Shown here: positions 18,304-26,258 of the stretch, piece by piece
Position numbering within the stretch: the stretch's first letter is position 1
How the letters are laid out: each line of letters begins with the position of its first letter
Source of the DNA: Oxynema aestuarii AP17
GTDB taxonomy: Bacteria > Cyanobacteriota > Cyanobacteriia > Cyanobacteriales > Laspinemataceae
Length of the DNA: 64,000 nt
Assembly: GCF_012295525.1 (NCBI RefSeq)
Contig: NZ_CP051167.1
Location: forward strand, 2,604,001 to 2,668,000
Direction: 5' to 3'
Made by a program: the position numbers and the translations under genes
Notes under the pieces: generated by a model
The model's database searches: none
Told to the model about the DNA's origin: nothing
The model's input: the letters and a program-made list of their open reading frames with translations, nothing else

Positions 18304-18826
18304 GTACTCCGGGAGCCTTTCGCAACAGACTCTCCGGGAACTAGAGAAGACTTGAGGCTTTTCTCCGCGATTCAGGGTTAGTTATCTGCAAAAACCCTCG
18401 TCTCGTCGCGATCGCAGCGACTGCCCGACCTGGAAATCGGGCTCGATGGCGTTCGCGGATCGTCTCCGTCGGCGTAGCCGCCCCGAAGGGGCTAGGAGAA
18501 TCGCCGTGTTCGTGGCGCCGTTCATTTGGGCAGTCTGAAAAACGAGGAACTCCCATCGGCGATCGCCGAATCCGGGTTGGGAAACCCCCGAGAGGGGTCT
18601 CGAAACCTAGCCATCTGGGTCTAGCTTGGATAAAATGACCGCAAAATTCTCTCGAATTCAAGGGAGCCGAGCCAGACGATCGCCGTCGAGACCATTCACG
18701 GATTACCCATTTCTCTAGAATAAGTTTCTCTAGAATTAGACCCAAAATTCAAGTTAACGTAAGACCAATGCCGATCCAGCCTGAATTATGTTTTTTGACC
18801 ACCGATAAGCAAGAGGTTAGACAATA
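18304..18826. other. Gene-free gap holding a composite palindromic repeat
   Basis: 523 bases without a convincing gene. It contains CGTCTCCGT at 18461-18469 and AGGAGAATCGC at 18494-18504 separated by a 24-base palindrome-like insert (see repeat entry). An AGAGG stands about 10 bases before the next gene's ATG at 18827. Confidence 0.55.
18461..18504. repeat. Cyanobacterial repeat CGTCTCCGT/AGGAGAATCGC with a nested insert
   Basis: The two halves CGTCTCCGT (18461-18469) and AGGAGAATCGC (18494-18504) are contiguous in a second copy at 44850-44869. Here they are split by 24 bases, CGGCGTAGCCG followed by CCCCGAAGGGGCT, itself hairpin-forming (CCCC..GGGG). Confidence 0.7.
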
Positions 18827-20632
18827 ATGGGGCAACTGGACAATCGACCGGAAAACTCAGAAACACCCGACCGTCAGGACATGGATCGTCTCGTGTCCGC
18901 GATGACCCAAGAGATTAGAGAAATCCAGCATAATCTGCTCGTTCAGTTGACTCAGGACATGGCTCGACTGGAGGCGGAGAAAAACCGTCTGCGCAGTGAA
19001 ATCGACCAATTGCAAGGCCAACAGCAACGGTTGCGATCCCAGCAATATCAAGCCGTCGGTCGCCAGCAAATCGTCCAACAGCAGCAGTGGACGAAGCATC
19101 TAGCTCAAGTCATGGCCTCTCAACTGCAAGAGGAATTGAGCGATCGCCTCAAACACCTGGCCGCGAGTCCCACTCCCCAACCCTTACCGGGGACTGCTTC
19201 CACCGCGAGTACCCATGCGCCTTCTCCTCCCCCGAGCAGCTATAACGACAATGCTTATCGGCTGCTGGCTTCCCTGGATACGACCCTCAACACGACCTTT
19301 AAGACCTTACAGCAAGAACTCAGTAGCTATCAAAGCTCTCTGTCCCAACAGCTCAATCGGATGCACTCCTTGCAACAACAGGGAGAAGCGGTTTTAGAAA
19401 CCCTCGTCGAGCGTCTGATCGCTCAACTGCAAGAAGATGCGGGTCAAGTCCATACTACGGCTGAGATTATTTCTCAGGGACAGCGTGCGATCCCGGGGGA
19501 GTCGGCTCCTTCAACGGGAGAGCGTCCCGAGGGCGATCGCCCCTCCCCGGCCCAAACCGCCCAACGGGCTACGGACAGACCCGCCCCTCAACCTGCCCCT
19601 CCCCCGGCTCCATCCGCCGATGGCGGCAAGTTCTTAACCGGGATTATTTTGATTTCGATTTCTTCCCTGGTGATTTCGATTCAAAATATCATTACCCGGG
19701 TGATTTTGAGCCTGCAACCCGTGATCTTTTTCGGAGAAATGGGCGGGATTATCGGACCGGGTCCGGGGAATTCCCTGTTGATTTTGGCGATGCGGATGCT
19801 GTTGGTGGTGCCCGGAATGGCGATCGTCGGCTCGATCCTGTATCCGAATACGTTTCGCGACTTGCGTCAACTCGCCAATCCCGAAAAACGCGGCTCGGTC
19901 TGGATTCCGGTATTGAGTGGCGTTTGTCTGTTTTTATCCCAGTTTTTCATCTATTTTGCCCTCGGCAATATCGCAACTGGGGTGGCGATCGCCATTTTCT
20001 TCGTCTTTCCAACGGTCACGATTCTTTTATCCTGGCTGATTTTCGGCTCGCGCCCGAGTTTTATTCTCGCCCTCGCCGCCGCCACCATTTATATCGGCTG
20101 TTTCTTGACTTTACCCCCCATCGCTTTCCAGGGAGGCGGTAGCAATAACATCTTGCTCGGTGCTTCTACTGCCTTGGCGTCCGGGGTCACCTTTGCCGGA
20201 TACGTGATTTTGACGCAATTGAGCGCCAAGAAACTCAAATTGCACCCGGCTCCCTTTAGCGTCCTCAATTTTTCGGTCATTTTAGTCTTTTCGGTGGTCT
20301 TCTTGCGCTTGTTCCCCGCTCAAACCGACGGCGTCAACTGGTTTCATCTCTGGTTCGGTACCGTCCTGTTAGCTCTGACCACTCTGGTCGGTTACGCGCT
20401 CAATAATTTCGGCATTCCGATGATCGGCGCCGCCTTTGCTTCGGTGATTTCCGCCTCCGGTCCGGCCTTGACGAGCTTGCTCGCCGTCGCGATTATTAGT
20501 GAAAGCTTGGCCCTCAATCAATGGCTCGGCGTCATTATCGTCACCTTGTGGGTGATCGGGATTAGCGTCGATAACCTCACTCGCCAAAAACAAGCGCGAA
20601 TGGCGGCAGCCAATCAAAATTCCCGCAACTGA
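18827..20632 (+). CDS. DMT/EamA-family permease with a long coiled-coil cytoplasmic N-terminus
   Basis: 601 residues. Residues about 15-110 are Gln/Arg/Glu-rich heptads (MARLEAEKNRLRSEIDQLQG) suited to a coiled coil; 111-265 are low-complexity, Pro/Ser/Gln-rich. From about residue 270 the protein is a ten-helix drug/metabolite transporter of the EamA type: TGIILISISSLVISIQN, then paired helices ending NNFGIPMIGAAFASVISASG and LGVIIVTLWVIGISV. EamA permeases export metabolites; the substrate here cannot be told. The N-terminal extension is about as long as the permease itself and is not part of the usual family length (about 300). It is preceded by an AGAGG and followed by a good hairpin terminator. 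No neighbouring gene suggests a pathway. Confidence 0.82.
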   Translation: MGQLDNRPENSETPDRQDMDRLVSAMTQEIREIQHNLLVQLTQDMARLEAEKNRLRSEIDQLQGQQQRLRSQQYQAVGRQQIVQQQQWTKHLAQVMASQLQEELSDRLKHLAASPTPQPLPGTASTASTHAPSPPPSSYNDNAYRLLASLDTTLNTTFKTLQQELSSYQSSLSQQLNRMHSLQQQGEAVLETLVERLIAQLQEDAGQVHTTAEIISQGQRAIPGESAPSTGERPEGDRPSPAQTAQRATDRPAPQPAPPPAPSADGGKFLTGIILISISSLVISIQNIITRVILSLQPVIFFGEMGGIIGPGPGNSLLILAMRMLLVVPGMAIVGSILYPNTFRDLRQLANPEKRGSVWIPVLSGVCLFLSQFFIYFALGNIATGVAIAIFFVFPTVTILLSWLIFGSRPSFILALAAATIYIGCFLTLPPIAFQGGGSNNILLGASTALASGVTFAGYVILTQLSAKKLKLHPAPFSVLNFSVILVFSVVFLRLFPAQTDGVNWFHLWFGTVLLALTTLVGYALNNFGIPMIGAAFASVISASGPALTSLLAVAIISESLALNQWLGVIIVTLWVIGISVDNLTRQKQARMAAANQNSRN

Positions 20633-20711
20633 ATTTTGCCCTTTTTTGGCAGGCGATCGCCGGATTTCAATGACGCGCGATCGCCTCATCTACTAAATTT
20701 ACCCTTAAGAA

Positions 20712-20750
20712 AACCCGGCGATTATTCCATAAAATCGCCGGGTTCGATTT
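20712..20750. terminator. Bidirectional terminator between DMT permease gene and tRNA-Ser
   Basis: Arms AACCCGGCGATT (20712-20723) and AATCGCCGGGTT (20733-20744) form a 12-bp stem. The plus-strand side is followed by CGATTTTT, and the minus-strand side by TTTCTT, so it can serve both converging transcripts. Confidence 0.8.
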
Positions 20751-20766
20751 TTGCCTTTGATTGAAA

Positions 20767-20853
20767 CGGAGAGGGAGGGATTCGAACCCTCGTTAGAGTT
20801 GCCCCTAAACAGCATTTCCAGTGCTGCGCCTTCAACCACTCGGCCACCTCTCC
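20767..20853 (-). tRNA. tRNA-Ser (anticodon GGA)
   Basis: Read on the reverse strand: acceptor GGAGAGG pairs with CCTCTCC, D-arm GCCGAGTGG, anticodon stem CAGCA/TGCTG around loop CTGGAAA (anticodon GGA, serine UCC/UCU), a long class II variable arm, and T-arm GAGGGTTCGAATCCCTC. The discriminator base is G, as usual for tRNA-Ser. CCA is not encoded. Confidence 0.93.
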
Positions 20854-21048
20854 ACGAGACAAGTTATTTGATTTTTGCTCACAGGTTCATCATTGTAGCA
20901 GACCGCTCCGGGCGAAGCAAGGGAGTTGCCAAATTTTTTTGGCAACGTCTTTTGGCCAAAACTCCCCAATCTCTAGGCACGGACAACAGAAACGCCAGCC
21001 CGTCAGAGGTTGGCCAGCGCCAATTCAGTCCGCCAGCGTTCGCTTCTC

Positions 21049-21080
21049 AATCTAAAATCTAAACTCTAAAGTCTACAATT
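21049..21080. repeat. Short heptameric AT-rich tandem repeat (AATCTAAA type)
   Basis: Imperfect tandem units AATCTAA / ACTCTAA / AGTCTAC. Similar arrays lie at 39048-39089 and 46291-46342, and an opposite-strand version at 42648-42673. These resemble the STRR heptamer repeats described in cyanobacteria. Confidence 0.6.
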
Positions 21081-21135
21081 TGTCGTACTCTAGGCGAAAG
21101 ACTGTTTGCTTCTCTGACCTGAATCGATTGAACCC

Positions 21136-21504
21136 ATGACTCGTTCTTACACCGTCACCGTGCGCGATCGCCACACCGGGGAAACTTACACCCGGCAAGT
21201 GCCAGAAGACCGCTATATTTTGCAAAATCTCGAAAATCAAGGGGTCGAACTGCCCTTTTCCTGCCGTAATGGCGCCTGTACGACCTGTGCGGTCCGCATC
21301 CTCTCCGGGGAAGTAGACCAACCGGAAGCGATGGGACTGTCGCCGGAACTGAGGGCGCGCGGTTATGCCCTCTTATGCGTGAGTTATCCGCGATCGGATT
21401 TGGAAGTCGAAACTCAAGATGAAGATGAGGTCTACGAACTGCAATTCGGGCGTTATTTCGGCAAGGGAAAAGTGCGCGTCGGGTTGCCCCTGGATGAAGA
21501 TTAG
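21136..21504 (+). CDS. [2Fe-2S] ferredoxin with C-terminal extension (Fed2/FdC2-like)
   Basis: 122 residues, longer than the photosynthetic PetF type (about 97). The cluster ligands are clear: C-x4-C-x2-C in FSCRNGACTTCAVRI and the fourth Cys in YALLCVSYP. The C-terminal extension DEVYELQFGRYFGKGKVRVG is what I associate with the Fed2 (Sll1382)/FdC2-type minor ferredoxins, which are also 122 residues long in Synechocystis; this subtype call is from memory. It is a soluble one-electron carrier whose partner is not shown by context. The gene end overlaps the next gene's start by 11 bases, so the two are probably translated from one mRNA. Confidence 0.88.
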   Translation: MTRSYTVTVRDRHTGETYTRQVPEDRYILQNLENQGVELPFSCRNGACTTCAVRILSGEVDQPEAMGLSPELRARGYALLCVSYPRSDLEVETQDEDEVYELQFGRYFGKGKVRVGLPLDED

Positions 21505-22039
21505 CCCGATCGCGATCGCCGTCGGGTTGGGGTTGGCGCTGGCAAGCTGTCAAGTCAGCGAAACCCCCTCGGGTCCGGTCGTCCAAGTCGATCGCGTCAC
21601 GAGCGGACAGAGTGCTAGCTTAGTGCAGACGATCGGCGATCGCGGCTTCAATCCGGACGTGCGGGCGATCGGGATCGAAGCACCGGATCTCGACCAAGAA
21701 CCTTGGGGGCCAGCCGCCCAAGAACGACTCGCCCAACTGGTCGGCGATCGCCCGGTGGTACTCGAATTCGATGTCGAACGGGAGTATTGTTACCGCGATC
21801 GCTGTCGCCAATTGGTTTATCTTTGGCAAGACGGCACCCTGATCAACGAACGACTCGTCAAAGAAGGCTACGTCTTAGCCAGCGCACGATCGCCCAATAC
21901 CAAATACGCCGATCGCCTCGAACGCGCCCAACAGTGGGCTCGCATCATGGGTTTGGGCATTTGGAACCCCAAAAACCCGATGCGGCAAACCCCGAGAGAA
22001 TTTCGCGCCAGCCAGCGCGAGGGGCGATCGCAATGGTAA
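21494..22039 (+). CDS. Secreted lipoprotein nuclease, SNase (thermonuclease) family
   Basis: 181 residues from the ATG at 21494, which lies inside the ferredoxin gene; an in-frame upstream extension would only read through ferredoxin codons in another frame, whereas this start gives a clean lipoprotein signal (IAIAVGLGLALASC, lipobox A-S-C). The mature part carries the SNase-like OB fold: VRAIGIEAPDLDQEPWG, then VVLEFDVEREYCYRDRCRQLVYLW, then INERLVKEGYVLA and the C-terminal helix region ending MGLGIWNPKNP. The catalytic Arg/Glu set of staphylococcal nuclease is partly recognisable (D-R-C-R region, GYV). It would act on nucleic acid outside the cytoplasmic membrane, attached by lipid. Calcium dependence cannot be judged. 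Confidence 0.83.
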   Translation: MKISPIAIAVGLGLALASCQVSETPSGPVVQVDRVTSGQSASLVQTIGDRGFNPDVRAIGIEAPDLDQEPWGPAAQERLAQLVGDRPVVLEFDVEREYCYRDRCRQLVYLWQDGTLINERLVKEGYVLASARSPNTKYADRLERAQQWARIMGLGIWNPKNPMRQTPREFRASQREGRSQW

Positions 22040-22096
22040 GACTTGTAGGGGGGTAGCGTAAAGATGCTGTCCCCAGTCGCGATCGGCTCGTAAAAC

Positions 22097-22936
22097 ATGA
22101 ACCAAAAACAACTGCAAATCTTCCTCGACGTCGCCACGGAAGCCGCCCTCGCCGGAGGCGCCGTCCTCCAATCCTATTGGGGCAATCTCGACAGCATCCA
22201 GGAAAAAGGACGACCCGGGGATCTCGTCACCGCCGCCGACAAGGAATCGGAACGGGTCGTCCTCGACGTCTTGACCCGTCATTTCCCCGATTGCGCGATT
22301 CTCGCCGAAGAAAGCGGCGCGATCGGGGGTAGCGATACCCCCTACCTCTGGGCGATCGACCCCCTCGACGGCACCACTAACTTCGCCCATCAATATCCCG
22401 ATTTTGCCGTTTCGATCGGCCTACTCGTCGAAGGAGTGCCCCACGTCGGCGTCATTTACGACCCCTTACACGACAAGCTGTTTCGCGCCGGGATCGGATT
22501 GGGCGCCACCTGCAACCGTCGCCCGATTCGAGTGTCTCAAACCGCCGAACTCGCTCATTCTCTCCTCGTCACCGGGTTCGCCTACGATCGCCGCGAAACC
22601 GCCGATAACAACTATGCGGAATTTTGCCATCTCACCCATTTAACCCAAGGAGTACGCCGTTCCGGATCCGCCTCGATCGACCTGTCTCGCGTCGCCTGCG
22701 GTCAACTCGACGGCTATTGGGAACGGGGGTTATCCCCGTGGGATCTGGCGGCGGGGATCGTCCTGGTGCGCGAAGCGGGGGGGCGCGTCACCGCTTACGA
22801 CGGCAGTCCCTTCGCGATCGAGTCCGGGCGGATTTTAGCCACCAACGGTCACTTACACGAGCCGTTATCTCGGGAACTGCAACAGATACGACCTCTGGAG
22901 GGCTGGGCGAATCCCGTGGCGGAGGCGATCGGTTAA
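22097..22936 (+). CDS. suhB: Inositol monophosphatase family protein
   Basis: 279 residues, usual family length. The Mg2+-binding motifs are present: AEESG (metal Glu), WAIDPLDGTTNFAHQYPDF (Asp-x-Leu-Asp-Gly-Thr-Thr) and the C-terminal YWERGLSPWDLAAGIVLVREAGG. The enzyme hydrolyses myo-inositol-1-phosphate and related phosphomonoesters in the cytoplasm; in cyanobacteria members can also act on other sugar phosphates, so substrate specificity is open. The gene lies 57 bases after the nuclease gene on the same strand and may be co-transcribed. The symbol follows common usage for the family. Confidence 0.9.
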   Translation: MNQKQLQIFLDVATEAALAGGAVLQSYWGNLDSIQEKGRPGDLVTAADKESERVVLDVLTRHFPDCAILAEESGAIGGSDTPYLWAIDPLDGTTNFAHQYPDFAVSIGLLVEGVPHVGVIYDPLHDKLFRAGIGLGATCNRRPIRVSQTAELAHSLLVTGFAYDRRETADNNYAEFCHLTHLTQGVRRSGSASIDLSRVACGQLDGYWERGLSPWDLAAGIVLVREAGGRVTAYDGSPFAIESGRILATNGHLHEPLSRELQQIRPLEGWANPVAEAIG

Positions 22937-23047
22937 GGGGGCGATCGCCCACCCTTTCTCGATTCCGCGTTTCTGGCGAGGACAGTGTTCTCCCCAGAAC
23001 AGTAAACTAGAAATCAAGTCAATGCCAGGGGATTGGGATGGCAAACT

Positions 23048-23986
23048 ATGTCTTTTAAAATCGAGCACGGTCTGTTTAAATTTGATTTTACCGACCACCA
23101 CGCGATTTTGGGCGTTCCGTTAGACGCCGAGTTTAACGACATCCGCAAGCGCTACATGAAAATCGCCCGGAGTTTGCATCCGGATAGTTTCCAGACGGAT
23201 AACCCTTCGGACAAGCAAATGGCCAGTCAAATTTTTTCCAAACTGGTCAATCCGGCTTATGCCAAGTTGTCGAGCGATCGCAACCGCGCCGAACACGATG
23301 TCTTACTCGGGATGATGGGCAAACGCCTCGTTCAAGAACGGGATAAAATCCAGCTCAAAAGCCAAGCGGCGACGGAGTTAATGAAAAGCCGCAATCTCGA
23401 TGAGGATTACAAAAAGGCGATCGCCCAAATTGCGAAAGACCTCTATCACTCCCTCTCGGGAAGTAAAAAGCAAATCGCCCAACTGAGCGAACTCAATCTC
23501 GTTTACTTGCTTCGCAAGGAAAGCGAAGGCGGCGGACTCGGGAAGAAAAAACGGGCGAAAGCACAACCCCAACCTAAACCCGAGCAGCCCGATTCGCCGC
23601 CTTCCGGGGAAAGCCCAGAAGACACGAACACCTCGCCGACTTCTCCCAAATCCGCGAAAATCGCCGACTATTGCCGTCGGGCCGAGGAATTCATGGAAGC
23701 GGGGAATCTGACTCAAACGGTCGTCGAATTGAAAGAAGCCCTCAAACTCGACCCGAAAAACAGTCAAATTCATGGTTTATTAGGGATGGCTTATGTGAAG
23801 CAAAACCAGATCACGATGGCGAAGGTTCACATCAATCAAGCCCTGAAACTCAATCCTCAAGAGTCAATGGCCAACGAGGCTAAAAAAGAGTTGGTCAAGC
23901 AGTCGAAGAAATCGGCGAAAAAACAAGAGAAAGGCTCTGCTCTTGCCGGATTTTTGAATAATCTGTTTGGTGGGAAGAAAAAATAA
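23048..23986 (+). CDS. J-domain protein with C-terminal TPR repeats
   Basis: 312 residues from the ATG at 23048 (five codons inside the longest frame; the N-terminus MSFKIEHGLFKFDF matches the start of the J domain region). Residues 14-80 form a J domain with the HPD tripeptide in RSLHPDSF, so it should stimulate a DnaK ATPase. A charged linker (PKPEQPDSPPSGESPED) leads to two TPR-like units (ADYCRRAEEFMEAGNLTQTV, GLLGMAYVKQNQITMAKV) and a Lys-rich C-terminal end. No Gly/Phe or zinc-finger region is present, so it is a type III J protein. Its stop overlaps the hisZ start by one base, which suggests translational coupling. Confidence 0.87.
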   Translation: MSFKIEHGLFKFDFTDHHAILGVPLDAEFNDIRKRYMKIARSLHPDSFQTDNPSDKQMASQIFSKLVNPAYAKLSSDRNRAEHDVLLGMMGKRLVQERDKIQLKSQAATELMKSRNLDEDYKKAIAQIAKDLYHSLSGSKKQIAQLSELNLVYLLRKESEGGGLGKKKRAKAQPQPKPEQPDSPPSGESPEDTNTSPTSPKSAKIADYCRRAEEFMEAGNLTQTVVELKEALKLDPKNSQIHGLLGMAYVKQNQITMAKVHINQALKLNPQESMANEAKKELVKQSKKSAKKQEKGSALAGFLNNLFGGKKK

Positions 23987-25236
23987 TGGTTCATCAACCC
24001 CCGGCAGGGGCGCGGGATCTTCTGCCCCTCGATGTCGCCCAAAAACGCTGGATTGAAAATCGTCTGCGCTCGGTGTTTCACGCCCACGGCTATCACCGGA
24101 TCGTAACTTCGACCCTGGAACGGCTCGATACCCTGATGGCTGGGGGGGCGATCGATGCCTCTACCCTGATTCAGTTGCAGGAAACCGACGAAGAGATCCC
24201 CTTGGCCCTGCGCCCGGAAATTACGGCCTCGATCGCCCGCGCGGCGGTTACGCGCATGGCGGGGGTCACCTATCCCCAGCGCCTTTACTACAATGCCAAT
24301 GTCTTTCGGCGCGAGTCTCAAGCCCCTCACGGCTCCCAACAGGAGTTTTATCAGGCGGGGGTCGAACTGCTCGGCGCGGGGGGCGTTCTCGCCGATGCGG
24401 AGGTGCTGTTTCTGTTGGCGAATTGCTTGCAAGCTCTCGGACTGACGGGCTGGCGCCTGGTGTTGGGTGAGGCGGGCCTGACTCGCTCCCTGCTCTCGGA
24501 GTTTTCCGAAACCCTACGCCCCAAGGTGCGCTCGGCGATCGCCCATTTGGATCGGGTCGCCCTACACCACCTCCCCCTCTCTGACGCCCAACGCGAACGC
24601 GCCCTCTTTTTATTCGATTTGCGCGGGCGTCCGGGGGATGTCCTGCAACGGGTGGCTCAATTGCCCCTCGACGCGCAGCAACAGCAAAGTCTGGAAAATC
24701 TCAAGTCTCTGGTCGATTTACTGGCAGAAGCCTCGACCGGGCAAAAGGGCGCCAGTCTCGGACCGGACAACTTAATTTTAGATTTGAGTTTGATCCAACC
24801 CCTCGATTATTACACCGGGATCGTCTTTGAAGCGGTTGTCGCCAGCGACGGCTACGCCAAAGTTCTCGGTCAAGGGGGCCGTTACGATCGCTTGTTGGCG
24901 CTTTACGATCCGGAAGGGGACATGACTCCCGGGATCGGTTTTGCCCTCAATCTCGAAGATCTCCATCGCGTTTTACTCCCCACGGGCCAACTCCCGGCGC
25001 AAACGCCTACGAGTGATTGGCTGGTCGTCCCGACGGGCGATCGCGCCGCCACCGCCGCGTTTGTTTACGCCCGCCAGTTGCGCGAGGGCGAACCCTCTAC
25101 TCGCGTCGAACTCCAGTTGGATCCGGCGGAGGATGCCGAAACCGTGCGTCAATGGGCTGCCGATCGCGCGATCGCCCGCATCGCTTGGGTCGAGGCGGAC
25201 GGTACGGCGCAAGTCGAAACCGTATCCCCCGCTTAA
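23986..25236 (+). CDS. hisZ: ATP phosphoribosyltransferase regulatory subunit
   Basis: 416 residues. HisZ is a catalytically inactive paralogue of histidyl-tRNA synthetase that pairs with short-form HisG for the first step of histidine synthesis. The class II synthetase-like core is visible: PPAGARDLLPLDVAQKRW, LRPEITASIARAAVTRM, the QAGVELLG strand and YYTGIVFEAVV with GGRYDRLLALY. Length and the lack of a full C-terminal anticodon-binding domain separate it from HisS. HisG is not in the window, as is common in cyanobacteria with scattered his genes. Its 3' end overlaps the convergent pseudouridine synthase gene by 4 bases. Confidence 0.93.
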   Translation: MVHQPPAGARDLLPLDVAQKRWIENRLRSVFHAHGYHRIVTSTLERLDTLMAGGAIDASTLIQLQETDEEIPLALRPEITASIARAAVTRMAGVTYPQRLYYNANVFRRESQAPHGSQQEFYQAGVELLGAGGVLADAEVLFLLANCLQALGLTGWRLVLGEAGLTRSLLSEFSETLRPKVRSAIAHLDRVALHHLPLSDAQRERALFLFDLRGRPGDVLQRVAQLPLDAQQQQSLENLKSLVDLLAEASTGQKGASLGPDNLILDLSLIQPLDYYTGIVFEAVVASDGYAKVLGQGGRYDRLLALYDPEGDMTPGIGFALNLEDLHRVLLPTGQLPAQTPTSDWLVVPTGDRAATAAFVYARQLREGEPSTRVELQLDPAEDAETVRQWAADRAIARIAWVEADGTAQVETVSPA

Positions 25237-26213
25237 CGGCGATCGCCCGTCAGACTCGCCCGGGCTTCGTCCCCGACGGACAACCCCCCCGATCGCCGTC
25301 GCAAAACGTCGAGCAAGGTTTGGAAGGTTTCCGGTAAGGGGGCGATCGCCGCGATCGTCTCTCCCGTCACCGGATGTTCCAAGGTCAGCCGCCAAGCGTG
25401 CAAGGCTTGACCCGTCAGCCTCACTCCCGGCGATCTCCCTTTGCTGTAAATCGGATCGCCGACGATCGGATGTCCCAAATGGGCGCAGTGTACCCGAATT
25501 TGATGGGTGCGTCCGGTTTCGAGTTGAAAGTACATTAATGTATAATTCCCCAGTCGCTCTCGCACTTGCCAGTGCGTGACTGCGCGGCGCCCGCCTTTTT
25601 CGACGGGGACGACTGCCATTTTTTTGCGATCGCCCGGATGCCGACCGAGAGGCGCATCGACCGTACCGCGTTCGGTTTTCGGCGCGCCGTAGACGATCCC
25701 GAGGTATTCCCGGCGGGCAGTTTTGGCTTTGATTTGCCTTTGCAGGTGCGCCAAAGCACGCTCGGTTTTGGCGATCGCGATCGCCCCGGTCGTGTCTTTG
25801 TCCAGGCGGTGGACGATCCCCGGACGCCGTTCGCCCCCAATCCCTTGCAAGTCCGGACAATGGGCGAGTAAGGCGTTGACGAGGGTATCGTTCGCATGTC
25901 CGGCGGCGGGATGGACGACGAGATCCGCCTGTTTGTCGATTACGAGCAGTTCGGCGTCTTCGTAAAGGACGCTCAGAGGGATATCCGGATCGGGGATTAA
26001 ATCGACGGGTTCCGGGTCGGGAATCGTCAAGGTGACGCGATCGCCTGCCCGTACCATCTCCCGTTTGGCGGTACAGGGACTGTCGTTGAGGCGCACGCAG
26101 TTTTCGGCGATCAGTTGCTGGATGCGCGATCGCGACAAGTCCGCCAGGCGATCGGCCAAATAGCGATCCAGTCGTTCTTTCTTTCCTTCGACCTCTAATT
26201 GAATTTCTCTCAC
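25233..26213 (-). CDS. RluD-type 23S rRNA pseudouridine synthase
   Basis: 326 residues with a GTG start at 26213. An N-terminal S4 RNA-binding domain (ERLDRYLADRLADLSRSRIQ) is followed by the RluA-family catalytic domain with the active-site Asp in HRLDKDTTGAIAIAKT; the flanking motifs LVVHPAAGHANDTLVNALL and ETGRTHQIRVHCAHLGHPI are intact. It isomerises uridine to pseudouridine in rRNA; RluD-like position specificity is inferred from the S4 domain plus RluA core. It lies 45 bases downstream of the TonB-like gene on the same strand, and its end overlaps hisZ on the other strand. Confidence 0.92.
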   Translation of the reverse strand: MREIQLEVEGKKERLDRYLADRLADLSRSRIQQLIAENCVRLNDSPCTAKREMVRAGDRVTLTIPDPEPVDLIPDPDIPLSVLYEDAELLVIDKQADLVVHPAAGHANDTLVNALLAHCPDLQGIGGERRPGIVHRLDKDTTGAIAIAKTERALAHLQRQIKAKTARREYLGIVYGAPKTERGTVDAPLGRHPGDRKKMAVVPVEKGGRRAVTHWQVRERLGNYTLMYFQLETGRTHQIRVHCAHLGHPIVGDPIYSKGRSPGVRLTGQALHAWRLTLEHPVTGETIAAIAPLPETFQTLLDVLRRRSGGLSVGDEARASLTGDRR

Positions 26214-26258
26214 AATTCTAGAAACAGACCTAAAAGTATAGGCGACAAGTATATAAAA

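Noticed and set aside
18309-18342. CTCCGGGA-like sequences after the phosphate transporter gene, considered as a terminator stem
   Set aside because: The two copies are direct repeats (TCCGGGA...TCCGGGA), not inverted, so they cannot pair.
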